From: an uncultured Atopobiaceae bacterium
GTDB lineage: Bacteria > Actinomycetota > Coriobacteriia > Coriobacteriales > Atopobiaceae
Length of the DNA: 64,000 nucleotides
Direction of reading: 5' to 3'
Assembly: GCA_944320385.1 (NCBI GenBank)
Contig: CALUHH010000006.1
Span: forward strand, 18,802-82,801
The notes beneath the pieces were generated by a model. That model saw nothing but the letters and a program-made list of their open reading frames with translations. It searched no databases and was not told the origin of the DNA. Below, piece by piece: positions 21,518 to 30,209 of this stretch. Positions within the stretch are counted from its first letter, which is position 1. Every line of letters starts with the position of its first letter. A program made the translations under genes and the position numbers.

Positions 21518-21603
21518 TTGTGTGCGTCTGATGCAGCCTGGAACTTCTTGTGAAGTTTAGGTATGATTATTGGTCGCTGTGGCAGCGTTGAGAGGGAAGA
21601 ACT

Positions 21604-21822
21604 TTGAGCAAGCAAGATGCCATCGAGCTTGAGGGCAAGGTCGTCGAGCCTCTGCCCAACGCCATGTTCAACGTGGAGCTTGAGAACGGCAAGACCATTC
21701 TCTGCACCATCTCCGGGAAGATCAGGATGAACTACATCCGCATCCTCCCGGGCGACAAGGTCGTCGTGGAGATCTCCCCGTACGACCTCACCAGGGGGCG
21801 CATCACCTACCGCTACAAGTAG
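21604..21822 (+). CDS. infA: Translation initiation factor IF-1
   Basis: IF-1 occupies the 30S A site during initiation. The 72-residue OB-fold protein is the family length: [52 protein letters not shown] and [18 protein letters not shown]. It uses a TTG start after GGGAAGAAC. A TATGAT element at 21562 may be the -10 of a promoter with a weak -35. Confidence 0.97.
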   Translation: MSKQDAIELEGKVVEPLPNAMFNVELENGKTILCTISGKIRMNYIRILPGDKVVVEISPYDLTRGRITYRYK

Positions 21823-21905
21823 GGCCCCACACAGCCTCGGATATTCACGCCAGCGGCTGGGCGAGTAGATAAGTTCGTATCAGCACGATCGGAAGGAAAA
21901 GACGC

Positions 21906-22019
21906 ATGAAGGTACGTCCTTCGGTCAAGAAGATGTGCGACAAGTGCAAGATCATTCGTCGCCATGGCAAGGTTTACGTCATTTGCGAGAACCCGCGCCA
22001 CAAGCAGCGTCAGGGCTAA
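21906..22019 (+). CDS. rpmJ: Ribosomal protein L36
   Basis: This 37-residue 50S protein reads [20 protein letters not shown], then [17 protein letters not shown]. The C-x2-C...C-x4-H set is the zinc-binding (C+) form. GGAAGGAAAAG precedes the ATG. It lies between infA and rpsM as usual. Confidence 0.97.
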   Translation: MKVRPSVKKMCDKCKIIRRHGKVYVICENPRHKQRQG

Positions 22020-22033
22020 GGAAGGAGCTTCAG

Positions 22034-22405
22034 TTGGCCCGTATTAACGGCGTCGATCTGCCGCGCGAGAAGCGCGTTGAGATCGGACTCACCTACGTTT
22101 ATGGCATCGGCCGCACCAGCGCCACCAAGATCTGCGCTGAGACCGGTGTGAACCCCGACACCCGCGTCAAGGATCTGACCGAGGATGAGGTCACCAAGAT
22201 CCGTGACTACATTGATGCCAACTTCACCACCGAGGGCGACCTTCGCCGCGAGGTGAGGCAGAACACCGCCCGTCTGATGGAGATCGGCTGCTACCGCGGC
22301 CTCCGTCACCGCAAGGGCCTTCCTGTCCACGGTCAGCGCACCCACACCAACGCTCGCACCCGCAAGGGCAAGAAGCGTCAGATCGGTGCCAAGAAGAGGG
22401 GCTAG
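22034..22405 (+). CDS. rpsM: Ribosomal protein S13
   Basis: S13 contacts the P-site tRNA and forms a subunit bridge. I start it at TTG 22034 ([21 protein letters not shown], 123 residues), since AAGGAGC precedes it and the longer open frame runs through rpmJ. Motifs are [40 protein letters not shown] (residues of about 85-112) and the basic tail. Confidence 0.97.
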   Translation: MARINGVDLPREKRVEIGLTYVYGIGRTSATKICAETGVNPDTRVKDLTEDEVTKIRDYIDANFTTEGDLRREVRQNTARLMEIGCYRGLRHRKGLPVHGQRTHTNARTRKGKKRQIGAKKRG

Positions 22406-22415
22406 GGAGTAGACA

Positions 22416-22817
22416 ATGCCGCAGAAGAAGAACCAGCGCACCACCCGCGTGCGCCGCTCCGAGCGCAAGAACATCGCTGTGGGCCAGGCCCACATCAAGA
22501 GCACGTTCAACAACACGATCGTCTCGATCACCGACCCCCAGGGCAACGTGATCTCCTGGCAGTCCGGCGGCACCGTCGGCTTCAAGGGCTCCCGCAAGTC
22601 CACGCCGTTCGCCGCCCAGCTCGCCGCCGAGGCCGCTGCCAAGGCGGCCATGGAGCACGGCCTGCACAAGGTCGCCGTCTTCGTCAAGGGCCCCGGCTCG
22701 GGCCGCGAGACGGCCATCCGCTCCCTCCAGGCCGCTGGCCTCGAGGTTTCCGGCATCCAGGACAAGACCCCCATCGCGCACAACGGTTGCCGTCTGAGCA
22801 AGCGTCGCCGCGTGTAG
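22416..22817 (+). CDS. rpsK: Ribosomal protein S11
   Basis: S11 lies on the 30S platform near the mRNA exit. The 133-residue product has [30 protein letters not shown] (residues of about 22-51), [14 protein letters not shown] and the C-terminal [15 protein letters not shown] with [10 protein letters not shown]. The ATG is 10 bases after rpsM and follows AGGGAGT. Confidence 0.98.
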   Translation: MPQKKNQRTTRVRRSERKNIAVGQAHIKSTFNNTIVSITDPQGNVISWQSGGTVGFKGSRKSTPFAAQLAAEAAAKAAMEHGLHKVAVFVKGPGSGRETAIRSLQAAGLEVSGIQDKTPIAHNGCRLSKRRRV

Positions 22818-22832
22818 CTAGGAGGAATATCA

Positions 22833-23426
22833 ATGGCTATCGATAGGACCCCGGTCCTCAAGAGGTGCCGTCAGCTCGGCATCGACCCTGTCGTGATGGG
22901 CATCAACAAGACCTCCCACCGCGAGCCCAAGCGTCGTCGTCGCCAGGAGAGCGAGTACGGCATCCAGCTTCGTGAGAAGCAGAAGGCCAAGTTCATCTAT
23001 GGCGTTCTCGAGAAGCAGTTCCGCGGCTACTACAACCGCGCCATGAAGATCGAGGGCATCACCGGCGACAACCTGATGACCCTGCTCGAGTGCCGTCTCG
23101 ACAACGTCGTCTTCCGTCTCGGCTTCGCCCGCACCCGCAAGGAGGCCCGTCAGACCGTCCGCCACGGCCACATCACCGTGAACGGCAAGCGCGTCGACAT
23201 CCCCTCCTACCAGGTGAAGGCCGGCGACGTCGTGGCCGTGGCCGAGAAGGCCCGCGACCTGCTCCCCATCAAGGAGGCCCTCATCTCCTCCGAGCACATG
23301 GCCGTGCCGGCCTGGCTCGAGGTTGACATCGAGAAGCTCAAGGGCACCGTCCTCCAGCTGCCGACGCGCGATCAGATCGACCTCGACATCGACGCGCAGC
23401 TGATCGTCGAGCTTTACTCCAAGTAA
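22833..23426 (+). CDS. rpsD: Ribosomal protein S4
   Basis: S4 nucleates the 30S body and is an autogenous regulator in other bacteria. 197 residues. The S4 RNA-binding domain is clear (LECRLDNVVFRLGFARTRKEARQTVRHGHITVNGKRVDIPSY, residues of about 89-130). Only one Cys remains near the N-terminus, so it is the zinc-free (C-) form. GGAGGA precedes the ATG. Confidence 0.97.
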   Translation: MAIDRTPVLKRCRQLGIDPVVMGINKTSHREPKRRRRQESEYGIQLREKQKAKFIYGVLEKQFRGYYNRAMKIEGITGDNLMTLLECRLDNVVFRLGFARTRKEARQTVRHGHITVNGKRVDIPSYQVKAGDVVAVAEKARDLLPIKEALISSEHMAVPAWLEVDIEKLKGTVLQLPTRDQIDLDIDAQLIVELYSK

Positions 23427-23450
23427 GCCCGACCAGGTTTGGAGGTAGCA

Positions 23451-24392
23451 ATGTCCGAATTCATCCGACCCCAGGTGTCGGTCGAGGAGATCAACGAGAA
23501 CCTCGCGCGCGTGAGCGCCGAGCCGCTCGAGCGCGGCTACGGCGACACGCTCGGCAACTCGCTGCGCAGGGTCCTGCTGTCGTCTCTCTCCGGTGCTGCC
23601 GTCGAGGCCATCCAGATCGATGGCGTCCAGCACGAGTTCACGACCGTTGACGGCGTGTACGAGGATGTCACCGACATCGTCCTCAACGTCAAGGGCCTCG
23701 TGTTCCGCTCGATGGGCACCGGCGACGAGGCCGAGGCGAGCATCTCGGTCGACGGCCCCATGACGGTCACCGGCGGCGACTTTGCCATCCCGGCCGAGTT
23801 CGAGCTCGTGAACCCCGAGCACGTCATCTGCACGCTCGCTGCCGGCGCGCACCTCACCATGAAGATGCGCATCGGCGTGGGCCGCGGCTACGTCTCCGGC
23901 GAGGACAACGAGCGCGAGAGCGACCCGATCGGCATCATCCACGTCGACTCGCTCTATTCCCCCGTGCGCCGCTGCGCCAAGGCCGTCGAGGCCTGCCGCG
24001 TCGGCCGCCACACGGACTACGATCGCCTCGTGCTTGAGATCGAGACCAACGGCTCGATCACCCCGCGCGACGCCATCGTCGAGGCCGCCAACATCATCAA
24101 CCAGCACATGACCGCGTTCATGAGCCTGGCCGATGAGGACGAGCCGGTCGAGGACGCCTCCATCTTCGCAACGGGCGCCGTCGAGGACAACGTCGAGCTT
24201 GACAAGCAGATCGAGGACCTGGACCTCTCCGTCCGCTCCTACAACTGCCTCAAGCGCGCCGGCATCCACTCCGTGCGCCAGCTCGTCGAGTTCTCCGAGA
24301 ACGACCTGCTCAACATCAGAAACTTTGGCGTCAAGTCCATCGAGGAAGTCAAGGACAAGCTCGAGACCATGGGCCTGTCCCTCAAGGCCTAG
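23451..24392 (+). CDS. rpoA: RNA polymerase alpha subunit
   Basis: The assembly scaffold of RNA polymerase. The ATG at 23451 has GGAGG seven bases upstream; an in-frame TTG at 23439 would overlap that site. The 313-residue product shows GYGDTLGNSLRRVLLSSL, IQIDGVQHEFTTVDGV and the alpha-CTD LSVRSYNCLKRAGIHSV with NFGVKSIEEV, the surface that binds UP elements. It has normal neighbours, rpsD and rplQ. Confidence 0.98.
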   Translation: MSEFIRPQVSVEEINENLARVSAEPLERGYGDTLGNSLRRVLLSSLSGAAVEAIQIDGVQHEFTTVDGVYEDVTDIVLNVKGLVFRSMGTGDEAEASISVDGPMTVTGGDFAIPAEFELVNPEHVICTLAAGAHLTMKMRIGVGRGYVSGEDNERESDPIGIIHVDSLYSPVRRCAKAVEACRVGRHTDYDRLVLEIETNGSITPRDAIVEAANIINQHMTAFMSLADEDEPVEDASIFATGAVEDNVELDKQIEDLDLSVRSYNCLKRAGIHSVRQLVEFSENDLLNIRNFGVKSIEEVKDKLETMGLSLKA

Positions 24393-24420
24393 GCGCAGCC
24401 GGATTTAGGAGAAGCTAGAA

Positions 24421-24918
24421 ATGCGACACAACAAGAAGAGGGGCATGAAGCTCGGCACCGACGCCAGCCACACCAAGGCCATGAAGAAGAGCCTCATCCG
24501 TGCCCTGTTTGAGAACGACCGCATCAAGACCCTTGACGTTCGCGCCAAGGCCATCCGTCCCGAGGTCGACAAGGTCATCACCTGGGCCAAGAAGGGCGAC
24601 ATCGCCAGCCGTCGTCTCGCCATCGCCAAGGTGGGCGACAAGGAGCTCGTCCGCGAGGTCTTCGAGAAGGCCGCGCAGGGCATGTGGGCCGACCGCAACG
24701 GCGGCTACACCCGCATCATGAAGCTCGGCCCCCGCAAGGGCGACGCCGCCGAGGTCGTCATCATGGAGCTCGTGACCGAGCCCGTCTCCCCCAAGAAGGC
24801 CGCTCCCAAGGCCAAGGTCACCAAGGTCGAGGCCGCTCCCGTCGAGGAGCCCAAGGCTGAGGAGGCCCCCGCTGAGGAGGCTCCCGCCGAGGAGACCGCC
24901 GAGAAGGACGCCGAGTAG
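24421..24918 (+). CDS. rplQ: Ribosomal protein L17 with acidic tail
   Basis: L17 is a 50S tunnel-exit protein. The first 115 or so residues match the family (MRHNKKRGMKLGTDASHTKAM, LIRALFENDRIKTLDVRAKAI, YTRIMKLGPRKGDAAEVVIMEL). The last 45 residues are a low-complexity Lys/Ala/Glu/Pro extension ending in EEAPAEETAEKDAE. Such tails are common in Actinobacteria. It is the last gene of the ribosomal block before a strong terminator. Confidence 0.97.
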   Translation: MRHNKKRGMKLGTDASHTKAMKKSLIRALFENDRIKTLDVRAKAIRPEVDKVITWAKKGDIASRRLAIAKVGDKELVREVFEKAAQGMWADRNGGYTRIMKLGPRKGDAAEVVIMELVTEPVSPKKAAPKAKVTKVEAAPVEEPKAEEAPAEEAPAEETAEKDAE

Positions 24919-24941
24919 CGCCCTGCTCATAGAGGCACATC

Positions 24942-24973
24942 AGGGCCCCGGCAGCGCCGGGGCCCTTTCTTTT
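24942..24973 (+). terminator. Rho-independent terminator after rplQ
   Basis: A perfect 11-bp stem, AGGGCCCCGGC and GCCGGGGCCCT, with the three-base loop AGC, then TTCTTTT. It ends the long ribosomal transcript. Confidence 0.95.
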
Positions 24974-25033
24974 GACACTGGCGTCAGGTTACATTGTCAA
25001 CCTTGACACTGGCGTCAGGTTACATTGTCAACC
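24972..25033 (+). repeat. Tandem pair of identical 31-bp units before ecfA
   Basis: Units 24972-25002 and 25003-25033 are identical. Each starts with TTGACA, holds the dyad TGACACTGGCGTCA and ends with TGTCAACC, so the outer TTGACA...TGTCAA is also symmetric. TTGACA is a possible -35 and TACATT 12 bases later a poor -10. The dyad resembles MerR-type operators. The ecfA ribosome-binding site follows 10 bases later, so a bound factor could control it directly. Confidence 0.75.
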
Positions 25034-25048
25034 CCAGGAAGGAGGGAC

Positions 25049-26614
25049 ATGATCGAGCTTCGTGACGCGTGCTTCTCGTATGACGGCGAGAAGAACGTTC
25101 TCGACCACGTGTCACTCTCCCTGGAGGGCGGCGAGCACCTCGTGCTCCTGGGCCGCAACGGGTCGGGGAAGTCCACCCTGGGCAAGCTGCTCAACGGCTC
25201 GCTGCGGCCTAGCGACGGCTCCGTCTTGCTTGACGGCCTCGACGTCTCTGCGGCTCCGCGCGCCAACCTCGCCCGCGCGACCGGCTACGTGCGCCAGGAC
25301 CCCCTCTCCCAGATCGTGAGCGACCTCTGCTTCGACGAGGTCGCCTTTGGTCCGCGCAACCTCGGCCTCCCGCGCGAGGAGGTGCGCTCGCGCACGGCCG
25401 AGACGCTCGAGGCCTGTGGCATTGCCGACCTCGCGCAGAGGCTCACCAGCGAGCTCTCCGGCGGCCAGCAGCAGCTGCTCGCCCTCGCCGGCGTGCTGGC
25501 GATGCGGCCCTCCCACGTCGTCCTTGACGAGGCGGACTCCCATCTTGACCAGGCAACGCGCTCGCTGCTGCGTGCCGTCGTCCGCGAGCTCGCCCCCCGC
25601 GGCACCGGCGTGCTCGAGATCGCCCACTCCGGCGAGGCGCTGCTCGACGCCACGCGCGTCGCCGTTCTCGCGGGCGGGCGCGTTGCCTGGGAGGGCGCTC
25701 CCGAGCGCTTCCTGTGCGACCCGGCGGCCCTTGCCGCCTCCGGCCTTGCCGAGGATCCTCTGACCGCGGCGCTCGCGCGGGCGGCTCGCGACGGCCGCCG
25801 CGTCGGGCGCGAGGACGCCGCCGATGCGCTCGCGCCCTACGTCGAGGACGGCGCCACGGCCCCGGAGCGGCGCCAGACGGTCCGCCTGAGCGCCTCCGGC
25901 GTCCACGTGAGCTACGGTGACCTACCGGCCCTGAGGGGCGTCGATTTTGCCTCGGAGGGCCTCACGCTGCTCCTGGGGGCCTCCGGTTCCGGCAAGACCA
26001 CCCTCGCGCGCGTTCTCGCCGGGGTGCTCGCGCCCGACGCCGGCGAGGCGCTGCTCGACGCCGCGCCCGTGCGCCCGGGCATGGTGGGCCTCTCCTTCCA
26101 GCGCCCGGAGGACCAGCTCTTCTGCGAGACCGTCCTCGACGACATCGCCTACGGCCCGCGCTCCCGCGAGATGGGGGAGGGGGCCGCCCTCGACGCCGCG
26201 CGCGCCGCGGCGGCGCGCCTGGGGGTGGGCGAGGGGCTGCTCGATCGCTCGCCCTTCTCGCTCTCCGGGGGTCAGATGCGCCGCGTTGCGCTCGCGGGCG
26301 TCGTCGCGGCGCGCCCCGGGGCCTATGTCTTCGATGAGCCGAGCGCGGGCCTGGATGCGCCGGGGCGCGCCGAGCTCGTGCGCCTCGTCCGCGACCTCGT
26401 GGACGGAGGGGCCGCGGGCGTCGTCATCACCCACGATGCGGGGGAGTGGCTCGACGCGGCCGATGACGTGGCCTTCATTCGTGACGGTCGCGTGGTCGAC
26501 GTTGCCCCCGCCGACGTCGTGCGCCGCAGTCCCGCGCTCTTTGAGGCAGCGGGCCTGGAGCCGCCCCTGCTGGTGCGCGCCCGTGCGGCGCGGGAGGGGG
26601 ACGCCCATGCGTAA
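25049..26614 (+). CDS. Fused ECF transporter ATPase (EcfA1-EcfA2 type)
   Basis: The energising ATPase of an energy-coupling factor vitamin/metal importer, carrying both nucleotide-binding domains in one 521-residue chain. I start it at ATG 25049, after GGAAGGAGGG. Domain 1 has Walker A GRNGSGKST, signature LSGGQQQ and Walker B HVVLDEADSHLD. Domain 2 begins near residue 285 with Walker A GASGSGKTT, signature LSGGQMRR and Walker B YVFDEPSAGLD. The Q-loops sit in YVRQDPLSQ and SFQRPEDQ. It overlaps ecfT by eight bases. The order rplQ-ecfA-ecfT-truA matches the conserved arrangement in Gram-positive bacteria, where the two ATPases are often separate genes. No substrate-binding S component is seen nearby, so this is probably a shared (group II) module. 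Confidence 0.9.
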   Translation: MIELRDACFSYDGEKNVLDHVSLSLEGGEHLVLLGRNGSGKSTLGKLLNGSLRPSDGSVLLDGLDVSAAPRANLARATGYVRQDPLSQIVSDLCFDEVAFGPRNLGLPREEVRSRTAETLEACGIADLAQRLTSELSGGQQQLLALAGVLAMRPSHVVLDEADSHLDQATRSLLRAVVRELAPRGTGVLEIAHSGEALLDATRVAVLAGGRVAWEGAPERFLCDPAALAASGLAEDPLTAALARAARDGRRVGREDAADALAPYVEDGATAPERRQTVRLSASGVHVSYGDLPALRGVDFASEGLTLLLGASGSGKTTLARVLAGVLAPDAGEALLDAAPVRPGMVGLSFQRPEDQLFCETVLDDIAYGPRSREMGEGAALDAARAAAARLGVGEGLLDRSPFSLSGGQMRRVALAGVVAARPGAYVFDEPSAGLDAPGRAELVRLVRDLVDGGAAGVVITHDAGEWLDAADDVAFIRDGRVVDVAPADVVRRSPALFEAAGLEPPLLVRARAAREGDAHA

Positions 26615-27368
26615 GCGCGCCATCCTCGGGGCCTACGTGGGCGGGGACACCCTCGCGCACCGTCTTGACGCCCGCGTGAAGATCGCCCTTCTCGTCATGG
26701 CGACGGTCGCCGCGTTTGCCGCGAGCGTGCCCGTCGGCCTGGCGGTCGTGGTCGCCGGCCTAGCTGCCGCCCTCGTGGCGAGCAGGACCTCGCCGCTCAC
26801 CGTCCTGCGCGGCCTGCGGCCTGCGGCGGTCATCTTGGGCCTCTCGGTGCTCGCCAACGCCGTCGTGCTGGTGGGGCAGCCGGGGCTCTCGCTCGACGGG
26901 CTCGCGCGCGGCGTCACCGCGGTGGCGCGGATCGCCCTCGTGGTGGGGTTTGCCCTCGTGCTCTCGGCCACGACCATGCCCACGGCCGTGGCGACGGCGC
27001 TCTCGCAGCTCATGGCGCCGCTCGCGCGTCTGGGCGCGCCCGTCGGCGCCATCGCCACGGCGACGTCGGTCGCCCTGCGCTTCATCCCCCTCATGGGGAG
27101 CGAGGTGGAGCGCATCAGATGCGCCCAGCGCGCCCGCGGCGCCGTGCTCGACGGGTCCCTCCTGGTGACGCTGCGCGGCTGGCGGCAGGTGCTCGTCCCC
27201 CTGGTGGTTGCCCTGCTGCGGCGCGCCGACGAGCTCGCGGAGGCCCTGTGCGACCGCTGCTACACCGGCGAGCAGACCAGCATGGCGGAGCCGCTGCGCC
27301 CGCGCGACTGGGCGGCGCTCGTCATCGGGGCGGCCTGGGCGCTCGCGGCCGCGCTGCCGCTGCACTAA
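26607..27368 (+). CDS. ecfT: ECF transporter transmembrane subunit EcfT
   Basis: The membrane scaffold that couples the ATPase to interchangeable S components. The 253-residue product starts at ATG 26607 within the end of ecfA. The N-terminal YVGGDTLAHRLDARVKIALL is family-typical (xxHxLDPRxK). About five hydrophobic segments follow, then the coupling-helix motif RCAQRARGA (Ala-Arg-Gly) and RADELAEALCDRCY. Substrate cannot be told from the sequence. Confidence 0.88.
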   Translation: MRKRAILGAYVGGDTLAHRLDARVKIALLVMATVAAFAASVPVGLAVVVAGLAAALVASRTSPLTVLRGLRPAAVILGLSVLANAVVLVGQPGLSLDGLARGVTAVARIALVVGFALVLSATTMPTAVATALSQLMAPLARLGAPVGAIATATSVALRFIPLMGSEVERIRCAQRARGAVLDGSLLVTLRGWRQVLVPLVVALLRRADELAEALCDRCYTGEQTSMAEPLRPRDWAALVIGAAWALAAALPLH

Positions 27369-27437
27369 CGACGACTTCCCGTCGTTAGAGCGCTTCAGGA
27401 CATTCTAACGATGGGAAAACGCCGTTTCCCGTCGTTG
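27365..27437. repeat. Two related CGTCGTT inverted repeats after ecfT
   Basis: CTAACGACG (27365-27373) pairs with CGTCGTTAG (27380-27388) around ACTTCC. A second dyad at 27405-27437 pairs AACGATGGGAAA with TTTCCCGTCGTT with one wobble. The first begins in the ecfT stop codon, so it may act as a terminator, but no T tract follows. The shared TTCCCGTCGTT word suggests a REP-like element. Confidence 0.65.
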
Positions 27438-27526
27438 GCAGGAAATGAGCGCATGACATGCTCGGCTCACTGCCGAATTGCTCTAGGAATACCCGTGCTA
27501 CCCTTAGGAACGGAAGGAGGCCCCGC

Positions 27527-28330
27527 ATGACGGATACGGACGGCGCCACCCTGGTCATACGGCTCGGCTACCGCGGGGCGGGCTTCTGCGGCTTCGCGGA
27601 GCAGCCCGGTGCGCGCACCGTCGCCGGCGAGCTGCGCCGCGCGCTCGAGACCGCGCTGCGCCGTCCCTGCGAGCTCACCTGCGCCGGGCGCACCGACGCC
27701 GGGGTCCACGCCATCGCCCAGTACGTGAGCGTGCCCGCCACCGCGGCCGAGAAGGACGCGCTCTCGGGGACCCGCCTCATGCGCAGCCTCGTGGCGCTCA
27801 CGCCCGACGACCTCTCGGTCCAGGCGCTCTACCGCGCGCCCGCGGGCTTCTCGGCCCGCTTTGACGCGCTCGCGCGCAGCTACCGCTACCGCATCGCCGC
27901 GTCCGACGCCCGCCCCGTCCTCGCCTGGGACCACGCGTGGTGGTACCGCGGCGCGCTGGACGAGGCCGCCATGCACGACGCCGCGCAGGCCCTGGTGGGG
28001 GAGCACGACTTCAAGAGCTTCTGCAAGGCCGTCTCCGCCGAGGGCAAGCCCACGTGCCGCTATGTGGCGCGCCTCGACGTGAGCCGCGTGGAGGAGGCGG
28101 GCGAGGAGCTCGTGGCCATCGACGTCACCGGCAACGCCTTCCTGCACAACATGGTCCGCACGGTCGCGGGCACGCTCGTCGAGGTCGGGCGCGGCCACCG
28201 CGACGCGGCGTGGGTGGCCCGGGCGCTCGAGGCGCGCGACCGCAGCGCGGCCGGCCCCTGCGCCCCTGCGAAAGGGCTCACGTTCGTGGGGGTAGAATAT
28301 CCCGAAAACGTCCTGGCGCCCTGGGAGTGA
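27527..28330 (+). CDS. truA: tRNA pseudouridine(38-40) synthase TruA
   Basis: Isomerises uridines 38-40 in the anticodon arm of tRNAs. The ATG at 27527 follows GGAAGGAGG; 267 residues. The catalytic Asp lies in CAGRTDAGVHAIAQ. Other motifs are GARTVAGELRRAL, ARSYRYRI and NAFLHNMVRTVAGTLVEVGRG, typical of TruA. Its place after the ECF genes is conserved across many Gram-positive bacteria. Confidence 0.95.
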   Translation: MTDTDGATLVIRLGYRGAGFCGFAEQPGARTVAGELRRALETALRRPCELTCAGRTDAGVHAIAQYVSVPATAAEKDALSGTRLMRSLVALTPDDLSVQALYRAPAGFSARFDALARSYRYRIAASDARPVLAWDHAWWYRGALDEAAMHDAAQALVGEHDFKSFCKAVSAEGKPTCRYVARLDVSRVEEAGEELVAIDVTGNAFLHNMVRTVAGTLVEVGRGHRDAAWVARALEARDRSAAGPCAPAKGLTFVGVEYPENVLAPWE

Positions 28331-28363
28331 GGGCGCTCGAACCGCAACGCCGGAGGAAGTATC

Positions 28364-29263
28364 TTGGAGCTGTTCTTGCACGTGCTCGAGCACAGCGTGG
28401 GCGACACGCTGCGGCTCGTTCCCTTTCTGTTTGTCACCTACCTCGCGATGGAGGCGCTCGAGCACGCCAGCGCCGACCGCGTGCAGGCCGTCGTGGAGCG
28501 CTCCGGCAAGGCCGGACCCGTCGTGGGCGCGCTGCTGGGCGCCGTCCCCCAGTGCGGGTTCTCCGCGATGGCGGCCACGCTCTACGCGGGCCGCGTGGTC
28601 ACGGTGGGCACGCTCGTCGCCGTGATCCTCTCCACCTCGGACGAGATGGTGCCCGTCTTCCTGGCGCACCAGGAGCCTCCGTCGCGCATGCTCGCCATCA
28701 TGGCCGCCAAGGTCGTCGTGGGCGTGGCGGTCGGCTTTGCGGTCGACGTCGCCCTGCGCCTCCTGCGCCGCGCGGGCGACGGCCACGCCCACATCCACGA
28801 GCTCTGCGAGCGCGCCCACTGCCACTGCGACGACGAGCACGCGGGTCACGACCACGGGCACGGCCGCTGGGCCGTGGTGCGCTCGGCGGCGGTCCACACC
28901 GTCCAGGTGAGCGCCTGGATCCTCGCGATCACCTTTGCGTTTGGCCTCGTCATCGAGCTGGTGGGCGTTGACGCCCTCGCCACGGCGGTCGCCAACCACC
29001 CCGTGAGGGCCACCTTCCTCTCGGCGCTCGTGGGCCTGATTCCCAACTGCGGCGCCAGCGTGGCCATCACCGAGCTCTACCTCGAGGGCGCGCTCGCCAC
29101 GGGCCCCATGCTCGCCGGGCTTCTCGCCTCGGGCGGCGTGGGCCTGCTCGTGCTCTGGCGCACCAACGTCGACGTGCGACAGAGCGCGCTCATCACGCTG
29201 TTCGTCTACGGCGTGGCCGTCGTCGTGGGACTTGCGGCCGGAGCCTCGGGTATCCTGTTCTAG
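28364..29263 (+). CDS. Putative manganese/metal transporter with His-rich loop
   Basis: An integral membrane protein of 299 residues with about ten hydrophobic segments, of the 'putative manganese transporter' (ArsP_2-like) type; I assign this from overall pattern. Two halves carry matching motifs, GALLGAVPQCGFSAMAATLY near residue 60 and SALVGLIPNCGASVAITELY near 225, which indicates an internal duplication. Between them is a cytosolic-looking loop rich in His/Cys/Asp (HAHIHELCERAHCHCDDEHA, then GHDHGHG), a likely metal sensor or buffer. TTG start after GGAGGAAG. It lies downstream of truA and upstream of an LCP-like gene. Confidence 0.75.
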   Translation: MELFLHVLEHSVGDTLRLVPFLFVTYLAMEALEHASADRVQAVVERSGKAGPVVGALLGAVPQCGFSAMAATLYAGRVVTVGTLVAVILSTSDEMVPVFLAHQEPPSRMLAIMAAKVVVGVAVGFAVDVALRLLRRAGDGHAHIHELCERAHCHCDDEHAGHDHGHGRWAVVRSAAVHTVQVSAWILAITFAFGLVIELVGVDALATAVANHPVRATFLSALVGLIPNCGASVAITELYLEGALATGPMLAGLLASGGVGLLVLWRTNVDVRQSALITLFVYGVAVVVGLAAGASGILF

Positions 29264-29296
29264 AGTCGGTCCCGCCGCCCGCGGAAAGGAGATGAC

Positions 29297-30079
29297 ATGC
29301 CGAGAAGACGCGAGAGGTTCGAGCGCAGCGACGTGCCGCGCGCCAGCACCCGCCGCAGCGTCATCGCGGCCGTCGTGTGCGTGGCGGTGTTCGCCGCCAT
29401 CGCGGCCGTGGTCGCCCTCCTCTGGAACCGCGTGACGCTCGAGAGCCGCCTGGGCGACAAGGACCTCGAGGGCGCGCTCGCCGCGCAGCCCGGGCAGGCG
29501 GTCGCCGAGGGCACGGGCTACGTCGCCTCGGGGGACGACTTTGAGGTCGTCGCGCTCCTCACGGCGGACGGCCTCGACCCCGTGGGCCCGGCCCTGACCT
29601 CGGCGCGCATCCTCGCGATCAACCGGACCCAGGGGACGGCCGCGTGCGTGACCGTTCCCCTGGGGGCCAAGGTCGACGCTGAGACCTCCGCCACGCTCGC
29701 CGAGGCCTATGCGGGCCAGGGCTACGCCGCGTGCGTGGGCGAGCTTTCGTCTGCTGCTGGCGTGCCCTTTGACCACGTGGTCGTGGCGACCGGGGACGTG
29801 ATCGACGAGGTGAGGGCCGTCGTGGGCTCGAGCGCCTCCGACCTCGTGCGCCAGGCGTCCGGCCTGCTCTCCAAGATTCGGACCGACATGGACGCCGCCG
29901 AGCTGCTCTCCCTGGCGGAGGCCCTCTCCGCGGCGAGCTCCAACCTGACCTTCTCCGAGGCGTTTCTCGTGGCGGAGGCCGGGACCGACGAGGAGGGCAA
30001 CCCCGTGGAGACGGGCGCCCAGGTGATCGAGAGGACGCAGCTCGGCGTCGCCCTGGGCCTCCTGGTCCCCGCGGCGTAG
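29297..30079 (+). CDS. Membrane-anchored LCP-like protein, degenerate
   Basis: The 260-residue product has a basic N-terminus, one transmembrane helix (VIAAVVCVAVFAAIAAVVALLW) and an extracytoplasmic domain. The pattern ILAINRTQGTAACVTVPLGAKV, then LAEAYAGQGYAACVGELSSAAGVPFDHVVVA follows the LytR-CpsA-Psr layout (strand, 'IPRDT' position, 'NxAYxxGG', 'IDHYxxV'). The Arg residues that bind the polyprenyl phosphate in true LCPs are missing. It may be an inactive paralogue of the LCP encoded at 39727-41274. The family call is an inference. Confidence 0.5.
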   Translation: MPRRRERFERSDVPRASTRRSVIAAVVCVAVFAAIAAVVALLWNRVTLESRLGDKDLEGALAAQPGQAVAEGTGYVASGDDFEVVALLTADGLDPVGPALTSARILAINRTQGTAACVTVPLGAKVDAETSATLAEAYAGQGYAACVGELSSAAGVPFDHVVVATGDVIDEVRAVVGSSASDLVRQASGLLSKIRTDMDAAELLSLAEALSAASSNLTFSEAFLVAEAGTDEEGNPVETGAQVIERTQLGVALGLLVPAA

Positions 30080-30209
30080 GCCGCGTCCGCGGACACTGTG
30101 CACATTTTGCCAAGGCGTCCCAAGACGGCGCCCGGCGTCGCGTGCGCTGATACCCTAGGAGACGTGCCGTATCGCACGTTGCCGAGGCAAGGCGGAAGGA
30201 CGCGGGTCA

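Noticed and set aside
27467..30103. 878-codon minus-strand frame over truA and its downstream genes
   Set aside because: Shadow of GC-rich coding; the product is His/Arg/Gly-rich low complexity and it crosses three well-supported plus-strand genes.
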